Assembly: GCA_002383375.1 (NCBI GenBank)
Contig: DFYR01000038.1
Span: 1 to 9,220 of the forward strand
DNA length: 9,220 nucleotides
From: Spirochaetaceae bacterium UBA4077
GTDB lineage: Bacteria; Spirochaetota; Spirochaetia; Treponematales; Rectinemataceae
Direction: 5' to 3'
Made by a program: the position numbers and the translations under genes. Position 1 is the first letter of the stretch. Each line of letters starts with the position of its first letter. Positions 1-6,074 of this stretch are shown piece after piece. Below the pieces are notes generated by a model. It had not been told where the DNA came from, did no database searches, and was given only the letters and a program-made list of their open reading frames with translations.

Positions 1-19
1 ACAACGATGTCAAGAAATA

Positions 20-66
20 TATCCTCGATTTTACGGGTTGCCAGGAGGAAGCAGTATTCGAGGATA
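20..66. repeat. Perfect 9-bp inverted repeat in the leader of the SDR gene
   Basis: TATCCTCGA at 20-28 is exactly inverted as TCGAGGATA at 58-66, with a 29-base loop. The loop contains AGGAGG (43-48), a strong Shine-Dalgarno-like string with no ATG or GTG at usable spacing behind it. The arms lie upstream of the most likely start of the SDR gene, so this could be an RNA hairpin or a regulator site in the 5' leader. A 9-bp match can also arise by chance at this scale. No T-run follows, so it is not a simple terminator. Confidence 0.4.
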
Positions 67-97
67 GAGCACGCCGTTTCCAGCGAAGCCAGTCGCC

Positions 98-126
98 TTG
101 ACAAAGAGGCCTGCCCACGGGATTCT
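98..126 (+). promoter_or_regulatory. Weak candidate promoter before the SDR gene
   Basis: TTGACA at 98-103 is a perfect -35 hexamer, followed after 17 bases by GATTCT (121-126), which matches the -10 consensus at only three of six positions. Transcription from it would begin around the ATG at 133, giving an almost leaderless message for that start, or a leader of about 70 bases if translation begins at the GTG at 202. The -10 is poor and the operon may equally be transcribed from outside the window, so this is only a candidate. Confidence 0.2.
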
Positions 127-132
127 TTGACC

Positions 133-978
133 ATGTCAGCGAAAGAACATGGCGATGCTCCGGGCGTCGCGGGAGTCTCTAAAACACAGGGCGCGATTGC
201 CGTGGCGCTGGTCACGGGATCGAGCAGGGGCTTGGGCCGGGGGATAGCCCTGGAACTGGCTGCCAAAGGCTATTCGGTGGCGGTTCACTATTCATCTAAT
301 CAGGCTGCAGCGGAAAAAACCCTTATCCACTGCAGGAACATAGCTATTTCCGAAGCTCAGCGCTTTGCTGCATTCCATTGTGATATAGCCGATTCTTCTC
401 AGCGAACTGTCTTGGTCGAGGAAGTTTTCGACCACTTCGGACGCCTGGACGCCCTGGTGAACAATGCGGGGATGGGCCCCCGGGTGAGGGCCGATATCCT
501 CGAGGCCAGCGAGGCGTCCTTCGAAGAACTGATGAGGACCAACCTTCAGGGGCCTTATTTCCTTACCCAGGCCGTGGCGGGGCGCTGGCTGGCGGAAAAG
601 AGCCCTACGCCTCTGCCCCAGGGCAGGAAAATCGTTTTCGTGACCTCGGTTTCGGCCGACTCGGCCTCGATCGGCAGGGGGGAATACTGCGTTTCCAAGG
701 CAGGGCTCTCTATGGCGGTGAAGCTTTGGGCGACCAGGCTGGCCGGGGAAGGAATTCAGGTTTATGAGCTGAGGCCAGGGATCATGGAAACCGACATGAC
801 ATCGGGCGTCAAGGCTAAGTACGACGCGCTCATCGCCCAGGGAGCAGTTCCCCAGGGGCGCTGGGGATACCCCGAAGATGTAGGCCGGGCGGTTCGCTCC
901 CTCTTGGCGGGGGATTTCGCTTTTTCCACCGGCTCGGTTATCGACATTGACGGCGGATTTCATATTTCAAGATTGTAG
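133..978 (+). CDS. FabG-like short-chain dehydrogenase/reductase (SDR)
   Basis: NAD(P)-dependent oxidoreductase of the classical SDR family, cytoplasmic. Such proteins are often auto-named 3-ketoacyl-ACP reductase, but in this sugar operon a sugar or sugar-acid dehydrogenase role is more likely. The frame is open to the left edge; numbering from the ATG at 7, the Rossmann motif TGSSRGLG is at 70-77, NNAG at 152-155, catalytic Ser214, Tyr227 and Lys231 (YCVSK), the RPG turn at 256-258 and IDIDGG at 312-317. Catalytic residues are complete. Residues 1-42 of that longest reading do not look like an SDR N-terminus, which normally begins a few residues before the first beta strand. I therefore prefer the ATG at 133 (281 residues), though its ribosome site is weak. 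The ATG at 7, the GTG at 202 or a start left of the window remain possible. It ends 12 bases before the GH88-like gene, whose ribosome site overlaps the TAG stop, implying cotranscription. Confidence 0.88.
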   Translation: MSAKEHGDAPGVAGVSKTQGAIAVALVTGSSRGLGRGIALELAAKGYSVAVHYSSNQAAAEKTLIHCRNIAISEAQRFAAFHCDIADSSQRTVLVEEVFDHFGRLDALVNNAGMGPRVRADILEASEASFEELMRTNLQGPYFLTQAVAGRWLAEKSPTPLPQGRKIVFVTSVSADSASIGRGEYCVSKAGLSMAVKLWATRLAGEGIQVYELRPGIMETDMTSGVKAKYDALIAQGAVPQGRWGYPEDVGRAVRSLLAGDFAFSTGSVIDIDGGFHISRL

Positions 979-990
979 GAGGATGGTCGG

Positions 991-2400
991 ATGATCGATC
1001 TAAGCACTGCTCCCGACGCGGTTTCTCTAGCCGTTCCCGCCAGGAGAACCTTCGAGCTGGCCGCGGCCAAGACGAAGAAGCTCGCTAAGCGCTGGGAAGG
1101 CGTTTCCGGGGCTCCGGTTTTCACTGTGGGAGGCCAGTATACCCAGCGGGGCTGGACCGAGTGGACTCAGGGCTTCCAGTTCGGGAACGCGCTCCTGACA
1201 TACGAAGCCTTAGCTGAGCCTTGGTTTCTGGATTATGGACGCAGGAAGACAATCGAGGTGATGGCGCCCCATCTCTCCCATACCGGCGTGCACGACCATG
1301 GGTTCAACAATATAAGCACCTACGGAAATCTCCTGCGCATGAGCGCCGAGGGAAGGATCGAGGCCCAATCCTGGGAGAAGGAGTTCTATCGGCTGGCGCT
1401 GAAGGTTTCGGGGGCGGTCCAGGCTTCGCGCTGGACTTCCCTGCCGGGAGAGCTCGGCTATATTCCTTCTTTCAACGGAGCGCATTCCCTTTTCGCCGAT
1501 ACGATACGTTCCTTAAGGGTTCTTGCGGTTTCCCACAAGCTCGGCCATGTGCTCATGGGCGAACAGGACCGGAAGATCAGCCTGCTCAAGCGGCTCCTGC
1601 AGCACGCCGAGACGACGGCGCGCTGGAATGTCTATCTGGGCAAGGGGAGGGACCGCTGGGATATCCGGGGAAGGGTGGCTCACGAGTCCATCTTCAACCT
1701 AGCCAGCGGAGCCTACCGCTGTCCCTCCAGCCAGCAGGGGTATTCGCCCTTCAGCACCTGGACCAGGGGCCTTGCCTGGATAATCCTGGGCTTCGCAGAG
1801 CAGTTGGAGTTCCTGGCCAGCCTTCCCGAGGCCGAGTTCGAGGGCCTGGGCCTGCCATACTTTCCGGACAAGTCGTCGGCCTTGGAGCGCTTCGAGGAGA
1901 TAGCCCGGGCTACCTGCGATTTCTACATCGAAAACACGCCGCCGGACGGCATTCCCTACTGGGATACCGGAGCGCCCAACCTGCACATGATCGAACGCTA
2001 CCTGGACCGGCCTGCGGATCCCTTCAACCCGCACGAGTCGGTGGACTCCTCGGCGGCGGCGATCGCGGCGCAGGGATTCTTGCGGCTGGGCAGGCACCTC
2101 GGGGCCGCCAAGGATGGCAACCCGGCCCGCCGGGCCGCGGCATTGAGCTACGAGGGCGCCGGCCGGGCGATCGCCGCCGCCCTCATGCAGGAGCCCTATC
2201 TTTCCGGCGATGCCTCCCACGAAGGCCTGCTCCTTCATGCGGTCTACCACCTGCCCAACGGCTGGGACGCATCCAGCGATGGCAGCGGCCTGCCCAGGGG
2301 AGAATCCTGCATGTGGGGAGACTATCACCTTCTGGAGCTGGCCCTTTACCTCTTGAGGCTCTCCGAGGGTAGAGCTCCCCAGCGCTTCGACCTGGTTTAA
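991..2400 (+). CDS. Glycoside hydrolase family 88-like protein (unsaturated glucuronyl hydrolase type)
   Basis: Probably a cytoplasmic alpha/alpha-barrel hydrolase that releases a (possibly unsaturated) uronic acid or related sugar from an imported glycoside. It is 469 residues with no signal peptide. GH88-like landmarks appear in order: a WTEWTQGFQFG helix (55-65), HDHGF (101-105), ESIFNLASGAY (232-242), WTRGLAW (257-263), PPDGIPYWD (317-325), DSSAAAIAA (352-360) and a C-terminal EGLLLHAVYH (411-420) followed by WGDYHLLELAL (442-452). In characterised unsaturated glucuronyl hydrolases two aspartates are catalytic. One appears to match Asp102 in HDHGF, but the second seems to fall on Glu232, so activity or substrate may differ; this rests on a by-eye alignment. 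It is longer than typical family members of roughly 370-400 residues. The start is well supported by AGGAGG at 977-982, eight bases before the ATG. It sits between an SDR and a sugar isomerase, consistent with uronide catabolism. Confidence 0.82.
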   Translation: MIDLSTAPDAVSLAVPARRTFELAAAKTKKLAKRWEGVSGAPVFTVGGQYTQRGWTEWTQGFQFGNALLTYEALAEPWFLDYGRRKTIEVMAPHLSHTGVHDHGFNNISTYGNLLRMSAEGRIEAQSWEKEFYRLALKVSGAVQASRWTSLPGELGYIPSFNGAHSLFADTIRSLRVLAVSHKLGHVLMGEQDRKISLLKRLLQHAETTARWNVYLGKGRDRWDIRGRVAHESIFNLASGAYRCPSSQQGYSPFSTWTRGLAWIILGFAEQLEFLASLPEAEFEGLGLPYFPDKSSALERFEEIARATCDFYIENTPPDGIPYWDTGAPNLHMIERYLDRPADPFNPHESVDSSAAAIAAQGFLRLGRHLGAAKDGNPARRAAALSYEGAGRAIAAALMQEPYLSGDASHEGLLLHAVYHLPNGWDASSDGSGLPRGESCMWGDYHLLELALYLLRLSEGRAPQRFDLV

Positions 2401-2411
2401 GGAGAGGGAGC

Positions 2412-3230
2412 ATGTACGATTATTCCCGTTTCGCCATCCACAGTTACACCAACAAACCCTGGCCGCTGGCTACCATGGTTGAACGCTACGCCGAAGCAGG
2501 CGTTTCCGGCATTTCCGTCTGGAAGGAAACCATTGAGGGAATGAAACCCAAGGAAGCGGCGGCCCTCATCGGCGCGGCCGGGCTTAAGGTCGTGTCTATG
2601 GTGAGGGGCGGCTTTTTCCCAGCGGAAACCGAGGCGGAACGTAAACGGAAGATCGAAGAAAACCTCGCGCTTATCCGGTCCAGCGCCGAGCTGGGAGCTC
2701 CGCTGATCGTCCTGGTCTGCGGCGCCGATCCCAAGGTAGGGCTCGCCCAGGCCAGGGACCAGGTACGCGCAGGGTTGGAGGCTATTCTGCCCGAGGCTGA
2801 ACGCTGCGGCGTAAAGCTGGCGATCGAGCCGCTCCATCCCCTCTACGCCGACCTGCGCTCGGTGGTGAACACCATGGAGCAGGCCAACGACCTCTGCGAG
2901 GACATCGGTCACCCCGGCCTGGGCGTGGCCGTCGACGTCTACCATGTGTGGTGGGATCCCAAGCTTGAAGCTGAAATAGGGCGCTGCGGCAGGCTGGGTA
3001 AGCTCTTCTCCTTCCATGTCTGCGACTGGAAGACGCCGCCTGAGGATTTCTTGAACGATCGGGGACTAATGGGCGAGGGCTGCATCGATATCCCTCTCAT
3101 CCGCGGCTGGGTGGAAAAGACAGGCTTCCGCGGCTTCGTGGAAGTGGAAATATTCTCGAAACGCTACTGGGCGATGGATCAGGACCTCTATCTTGGAATG
3201 ATCAAAAAAGCCTGGGAGGAGAAGGTATGA
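2412..3230 (+). CDS. Sugar phosphate isomerase/epimerase-like TIM-barrel protein (AP endonuclease family 2)
   Basis: Metal-dependent xylose-isomerase-like TIM barrel of 272 residues, the family of IolE, IolI, hydroxypyruvate isomerase and D-psicose/tagatose epimerases; it most likely isomerises, epimerises or dehydrates a sugar or keto-sugar in the cytoplasm. Likely metal ligands fall at strand ends: Glu139 in AIEPLHP (with His142), Asp175 and His178 in VDVYHVWWDP, His202 and Asp205 in FHVCDW, and Glu246 in VEVEIF. A glycine-rich GLMGEG loop (218-223) precedes the last strand, as in many family members. The start has AAGGAG overlapping the upstream TAA and a second GGGAG just before ATG. It lies 11 bases after the GH88-like gene and its TGA overlaps the ATG of the next gene (ATGA), so coupling is likely. 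The substrate cannot be read from sequence; pairing with a Gfo/Idh/MocA enzyme is common in inositol and keto-sugar pathways. Confidence 0.88.
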   Translation: MYDYSRFAIHSYTNKPWPLATMVERYAEAGVSGISVWKETIEGMKPKEAAALIGAAGLKVVSMVRGGFFPAETEAERKRKIEENLALIRSSAELGAPLIVLVCGADPKVGLAQARDQVRAGLEAILPEAERCGVKLAIEPLHPLYADLRSVVNTMEQANDLCEDIGHPGLGVAVDVYHVWWDPKLEAEIGRCGRLGKLFSFHVCDWKTPPEDFLNDRGLMGEGCIDIPLIRGWVEKTGFRGFVEVEIFSKRYWAMDQDLYLGMIKKAWEEKV

Positions 3231-4375
3231 GCGACAGAACGATAGGGATCATAATGAACGGCGTCACCGGGCGCATGGGAACAAACCAGCATCTGGTCCG
3301 CTCCATCCTCGCCATACGGGACCAGGGCGGTGTGCGGCTCAATGACGGCAGCAGGCTTGTGCCTGAGCCGGTTCTGGCGGGAAGGGACGAGCGTAAGCTG
3401 GCTTCCCTGGCAAAGACCTATTCCGTGGATTCCTATACCACCGACCTGGACGCCGCCCTGGCGGATCCGGCGAATGAAATTTATTTCGACTCCCAAACCA
3501 CCCTGCAGCGATCCATCGGCATCGCCAGGGCGGTGGAGGCCGGAAAGGCTATCTACTGCGAAAAGCCTACGGCTACCACCACCGCTGAAGCCCTGCGCCT
3601 CTACAAGCTGGCCGAAGCCGCAGGGGTAAAGCATGGCGTCGTCCAGGACAAACTCTGGCTTCCCGGGCTGCTCAAGCTCAAGTACCTGATCGATACGGGC
3701 TTTTTCGGCCGTATCCTCTCGGTGCGGGGCGAGTTCGGCTACTGGGTTTTCGACGGCTATTCCCAGCCCTGCCAGCGCCCCTCCTGGAATTATCGCTCAG
3801 AGGATGGGGGCGGCATCATGATCGATATGTTCTGCCACTGGCGGTACGTGATCGACAATCTCTTCGGCGACATCAAGGCGCTCTCCGCCATCGGCGCGAC
3901 CCACATCGACAAGCGGCTGGACGAGCGGGGCAAGGAGTATACCTGCACCGCCGAGGACGCTGCCTACGGCACCTTCGAGCTGGAAAACGGCATTATCTGC
4001 CACTTCAACTCCTCCTGGGCCGTGCGTGTCCGGCGGGACGATCTCTTTGTCATGCAGGTGGACGGCACCGAAGGCTCGGCGGTTGCAGGATTGCGGGAGT
4101 GCTACATCCAGAACGAGGCGATGACACCCAAGCCTGTCTGGAATCCCGACATCGCCAGCCCCATCGATTATTACGAAAACTGGGCAAAGATGCCCACAAG
4201 GGATATTGCGGACAATGCCTTCAAGGTGCAGTGGGAAAAGTTCCTCCTCCATGTCGCCCAGGACGATCCTTTCCGCTGGGGCTTGCTGGAAGGCGCCAAG
4301 GGCGTACAGCTGGCCGAGCTGGGCCTGGAAAGCTGGAAAAAGCGCCGCTGGGTGGAGGTGCCTAAGCTGGGTTGA
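3227..4375 (+). CDS. Gfo/Idh/MocA family oxidoreductase
   Basis: NAD(P)-dependent sugar dehydrogenase or oxidoreductase of 382 residues, cytoplasmic. The N-terminal Rossmann fold begins with IGIIMNGVTGRMG (6-18); here GVTGRMG replaces the more usual GxGxxG. The family signature EKP is at 112-114 (CEKPTA), followed by a presumed catalytic Lys142 in QDKLWLPG. The C-terminal domain carries GGGIMIDMFCHW (194-205), in which Asp200 and His204 occupy the positions of the usual GG-x-D-x-G/x-H active-site motif. The ATG overlaps the preceding TGA by four bases and has AGGAG at 3217-3221, five bases upstream, so translation is probably coupled to the isomerase. As the last gene of the apparent operon it probably oxidises or reduces a ring carbon of the same sugar handled by its neighbours. 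Candidate reactions include 3-keto-sugar formation, but none is proven by the sequence. Confidence 0.9.
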   Translation: MSDRTIGIIMNGVTGRMGTNQHLVRSILAIRDQGGVRLNDGSRLVPEPVLAGRDERKLASLAKTYSVDSYTTDLDAALADPANEIYFDSQTTLQRSIGIARAVEAGKAIYCEKPTATTTAEALRLYKLAEAAGVKHGVVQDKLWLPGLLKLKYLIDTGFFGRILSVRGEFGYWVFDGYSQPCQRPSWNYRSEDGGGIMIDMFCHWRYVIDNLFGDIKALSAIGATHIDKRLDERGKEYTCTAEDAAYGTFELENGIICHFNSSWAVRVRRDDLFVMQVDGTEGSAVAGLRECYIQNEAMTPKPVWNPDIASPIDYYENWAKMPTRDIADNAFKVQWEKFLLHVAQDDPFRWGLLEGAKGVQLAELGLESWKKRRWVEVPKLG

Positions 4376-4383
4376 GCCTTAGG
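4361..4383 (+). terminator. Weak hairpin at the end of the sugar operon
   Basis: CCTAAG (4361-4366) pairs perfectly with CTTAGG (4378-4383) around an 11-base loop that contains the TGA stop of the oxidoreductase gene. The stem is only six pairs and no T-run follows, so it is not a convincing intrinsic terminator. It is noted because it lies exactly at the convergent junction where termination is needed. Confidence 0.2.
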
Positions 4384-4392
4384 ACAAGGACG

Positions 4393-4426
4393 GGATAACA
4401 GGATCCCCAAGATTTTCAGGATTAAC
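4393..4426. repeat. Degenerate 'GGAT(t)AACAGGAT ... TTTTCAGGATTAAC' interspersed-type element
   Basis: The tract contains GGATAACAGGAT at 4393-4404 and GATTTTCAGGATTAAC at 4411-4426, that is, repeated AGGAT cores joined by AAC/TTC links. I recall very similar CAGGATTAACAGGAT-type strings as intergenic repeats in several unrelated bacterial genomes. It fills the short convergent gap and supplies the TAA stop codon of the minus-strand gene (4422-4424). Only one tract is present in this window, so the repeat status depends on the rest of the genome. Confidence 0.4.
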
Positions 4427-4901
4427 GCCTCGATATAGTATCCTGCAAGGTCCCCATGGGGCAGATGGCGCACCAGGCGCGGGGCTTGAAAAAGAAGCCC
4501 AGGATCAGTCCCGCCGAAAGCGACAGGACGCAGAGAACCCAAAATACGAGCCCAACGGCCGGTAGGGTACCGCCTGAGCGCGCCAGGTTGCCGATCACGC
4601 AGAACATCATGGCGCCGCAGAGAAGCCTCCTGAACTGGATGGAGAGCAGCAATTTAGGCAGGGCTCTCCGCCTTTTGTTCCCACGCATGATAAATCCCAA
4701 CGCCTTTCCCCTGGGGCAGAGGGTGGAACAGAAGGATCTGGGCTTTCTCAGCGTCATCACTATGGCTGCCGCCATGAGTCCCGCCAGGGCAAGACCCAGT
4801 TCCGGAACGAAGATACCTCCAATGGCTATGAAAAAAACGAAAACGCTCGACGCCATCTCGAAGACGTTGTTCCGCTGATTCTTTCGGGCCGGATTGTTCA
4901 T
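4422..4901 (-). CDS. Small membrane protein with two Cys-Pro 4Fe-4S motifs (NapH/polyferredoxin-like)
   Basis: A 159-residue integral membrane protein, probably in the inner membrane, that may bind one iron-sulphur cluster and pass electrons. Hydrophobic segments lie at about 17-50 (one or two helices), 91-106 and 112-138. Just after the first is FCSTLCPRGKALGF (57-70) with Cys58 and Cys62. Just after the last is WCAICPMGTLQD (143-154) with Cys144 and Cys147. These C-x3-CP and C-x2-CP elements resemble the membrane part of NapH, CcoG and NosR-type proteins, but the soluble ferredoxin domains of those are absent. Other cysteines (95, 101, 124) lie in membrane segments. It is transcribed alone, convergent with the sugar operon and divergent from the ABC importer. 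The start is uncertain: no Shine-Dalgarno precedes the ATG at 4901, and a TATAAT lies only a base away; Met16 (start 4856) is an alternative. Confidence 0.78.
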   Translation of the reverse strand: MNNPARKNQRNNVFEMASSVFVFFIAIGGIFVPELGLALAGLMAAAIVMTLRKPRSFCSTLCPRGKALGFIMRGNKRRRALPKLLLSIQFRRLLCGAMMFCVIGNLARSGGTLPAVGLVFWVLCVLSLSAGLILGFFFKPRAWCAICPMGTLQDTISRR

Positions 4902-4906
4902 GATTA

Positions 4907-4934
4907 TACTATATTAGAATTACTATATATAAAT
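4907..4934. repeat. Two-copy 14-bp AT-rich tandem repeat in the divergent control region
   Basis: TACTATATTAGAAT (4907-4920) is followed directly by TACTATATATAAAT (4921-4934), matching at 11 of 14 positions. It lies just upstream of the minus-strand iron-sulphur protein gene and 42 bases from the -35 of the importer promoter. It may be a regulator site or simply a flexible AT-rich promoter element. A perfect TATAAT for the minus strand (4908-4903) overlaps its edge, without a convincing -35. Confidence 0.4.
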
Positions 4935-4975
4935 CAAGACGAGGAGAGTTCCAGGTACAGCGATCCTGATTTTTC

Positions 4976-5004
4976 TTGACATATCAAAGCGCTCCCCCTA
5001 CCAT
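4976..5004 (+). promoter_or_regulatory. Sigma70-type promoter for the ABC importer operon
   Basis: A perfect -35 TTGACA (4976-4981) is separated by 17 bases from TACCAT (4999-5004), which matches the -10 consensus at four of six positions. Transcription would begin near 5011, giving a leader of about 30 bases that includes the strong GGAGG (5034-5038). The -35 lies inside an imperfect 12-bp palindrome, TTGACATATCAA (4976-4987), a plausible operator. No Fur-type box resembling GATAATGATAATCATTATC is visible in 4902-5043, so iron control is not supported by this region. Confidence 0.6.
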
Positions 5005-5043
5005 TCAAAATGTAAATATTCCAATTCGTTTTTGGAGGTGGCT

Positions 5044-6051
5044 ATGAAGAAAATCGGTCTTTTGCTCGCGGTAGTGGTAATGATCGCCGCGCTCGTCCCT
5101 GTCGCGGCCAAGCCGGGACAGACGGTAGTCGTCTATTCCAGCGTGGATGAGGTCAACGCGAAGAAAATCCTGGACGCTTTTACCGCCGATACGGGCATTA
5201 CGGTCCAGTTCGTCCAGCTCTCCTCTGGTCCGGCCTATACCCGAATAAAGGCCGAATCCTCCAATCCCCAGGCCGACGTATGGTTCGGCGCCCCCAGCGA
5301 AAACCACATCATCGCCAAGGATGAAAAGCTCACCCAGCCCTACAAGGGACCGGGCTTCGACAAACTGGGCAAGGATTTCAAGGATCCCGACGGATATTGG
5401 CGGTCATTCTACATGAATCCCATGGCCTTCGCGGTCAACACCCAAGTGCTGGCCCGGATGGGAGCCCCCAAGCCCGAGAGCTGGGCCGATCTTCTCAATC
5501 CCGCCTACAAGGGGCAGATCCAGATGCCTTCGCCCCAGTCGTCGGGCACGGCCTACAATGTCGTCGCGTCCCTGGTGGTGCTCATGGGCGAGGAGAAGGC
5601 CTTTGATTACATGAAAAAGCTCGCCCCGAACATCCAGACCTACACATCCTCGGGCACAGCCCCGTCCAAGGCGGTCCAGGTGGGCCAGTGCGCTATTGCG
5701 CTCCAGTTCACCCCCGCTTTCTTCGAGGCGATCGAAAAGGGCTTCCCGGTAGAGGTGGTGTTCCCGAAGGAAGGCGTATGGTTCGAAGCCCCCGCCATTT
5801 CCATCATCAAGGGAGCCAAGAACCTGGATGCGGCCAAGAGCCTCGTGGATTGGCTGGAGACCGTGGGCGGACAGAACGTGTACACGGACAAGCAGACCTA
5901 TTTCTATCCTGTCCTGGCAGGAGCCAAGCTGGGAAAAGGAATGCCCGCCTTCGAGTCGCTCAAGACGATCGGCGTGGATCCTCTGTGGGCCGGCGCCCAG
6001 AAAAAGCGGCTGGTGGAACGCTGGGTGCAGGAAGTGTTGACCGTCAAGTGA
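5044..6051 (+). CDS. Periplasmic substrate-binding protein of a ferric/AfuA/phosphonate-type ABC importer
   Basis: Type II periplasmic binding protein, 335 residues, that would capture the ligand and deliver it to the permease encoded downstream. A signal peptide covers about residues 1-22 (MKK, hydrophobic core, PVAA before KPG) with no cysteine, indicating a soluble periplasmic protein. The mature part opens with VVVYSSVDEVNAKKILDAF (28-46), the typical first strand and helix of this family, then ADVWFGAP (77-84) and WADLLNPAYKGQI (147-159). Iron-binding FbpA proteins use adjacent tyrosines after a conserved IAL strand; here that place reads IALQFTPAFF (218-227), so iron coordination of that kind is missing. 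Two SSGT motifs (166-169, 202-205) at hinge/ligand-facing positions may hold an anionic group. The ATG at 5044 is preferred over the TTG at 5032 because GGAGG ends five bases before it. First gene of the importer operon. Confidence 0.87.
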   Translation: MKKIGLLLAVVVMIAALVPVAAKPGQTVVVYSSVDEVNAKKILDAFTADTGITVQFVQLSSGPAYTRIKAESSNPQADVWFGAPSENHIIAKDEKLTQPYKGPGFDKLGKDFKDPDGYWRSFYMNPMAFAVNTQVLARMGAPKPESWADLLNPAYKGQIQMPSPQSSGTAYNVVASLVVLMGEEKAFDYMKKLAPNIQTYTSSGTAPSKAVQVGQCAIALQFTPAFFEAIEKGFPVEVVFPKEGVWFEAPAISIIKGAKNLDAAKSLVDWLETVGGQNVYTDKQTYFYPVLAGAKLGKGMPAFESLKTIGVDPLWAGAQKKRLVERWVQEVLTVK

Positions 6052-6074
6052 TCCCTGCGATAGGCATTTGAAAC

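Noticed and set aside
1221..2372. Long open frame of 383 codons on the + strand, out of frame with the GH88-like gene
   Set aside because: It lies entirely inside a gene with clear family motifs; its translation is rich in Gly, Arg and Pro with no domain, as expected for an alternative frame in GC-rich DNA.
4456..4878. Open frame of 140 codons on the + strand antisense to the iron-sulphur protein gene
   Set aside because: The minus strand gives hydrophobic helices and paired Cys-Pro motifs, while the plus strand translation has no family character.
4902..5043. Fur box or fluoride/other riboswitch in the divergent intergenic region
   Set aside because: No GATAATGATAATCATTATC-like site and no recognisable riboswitch core could be found; the leader after the predicted start of transcription is only about 30 bases.
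6052..6074. Intrinsic terminator between the binding protein and permease genes
   Set aside because: The 23-base gap has no stable stem and no T-run, so the genes are taken as one operon.
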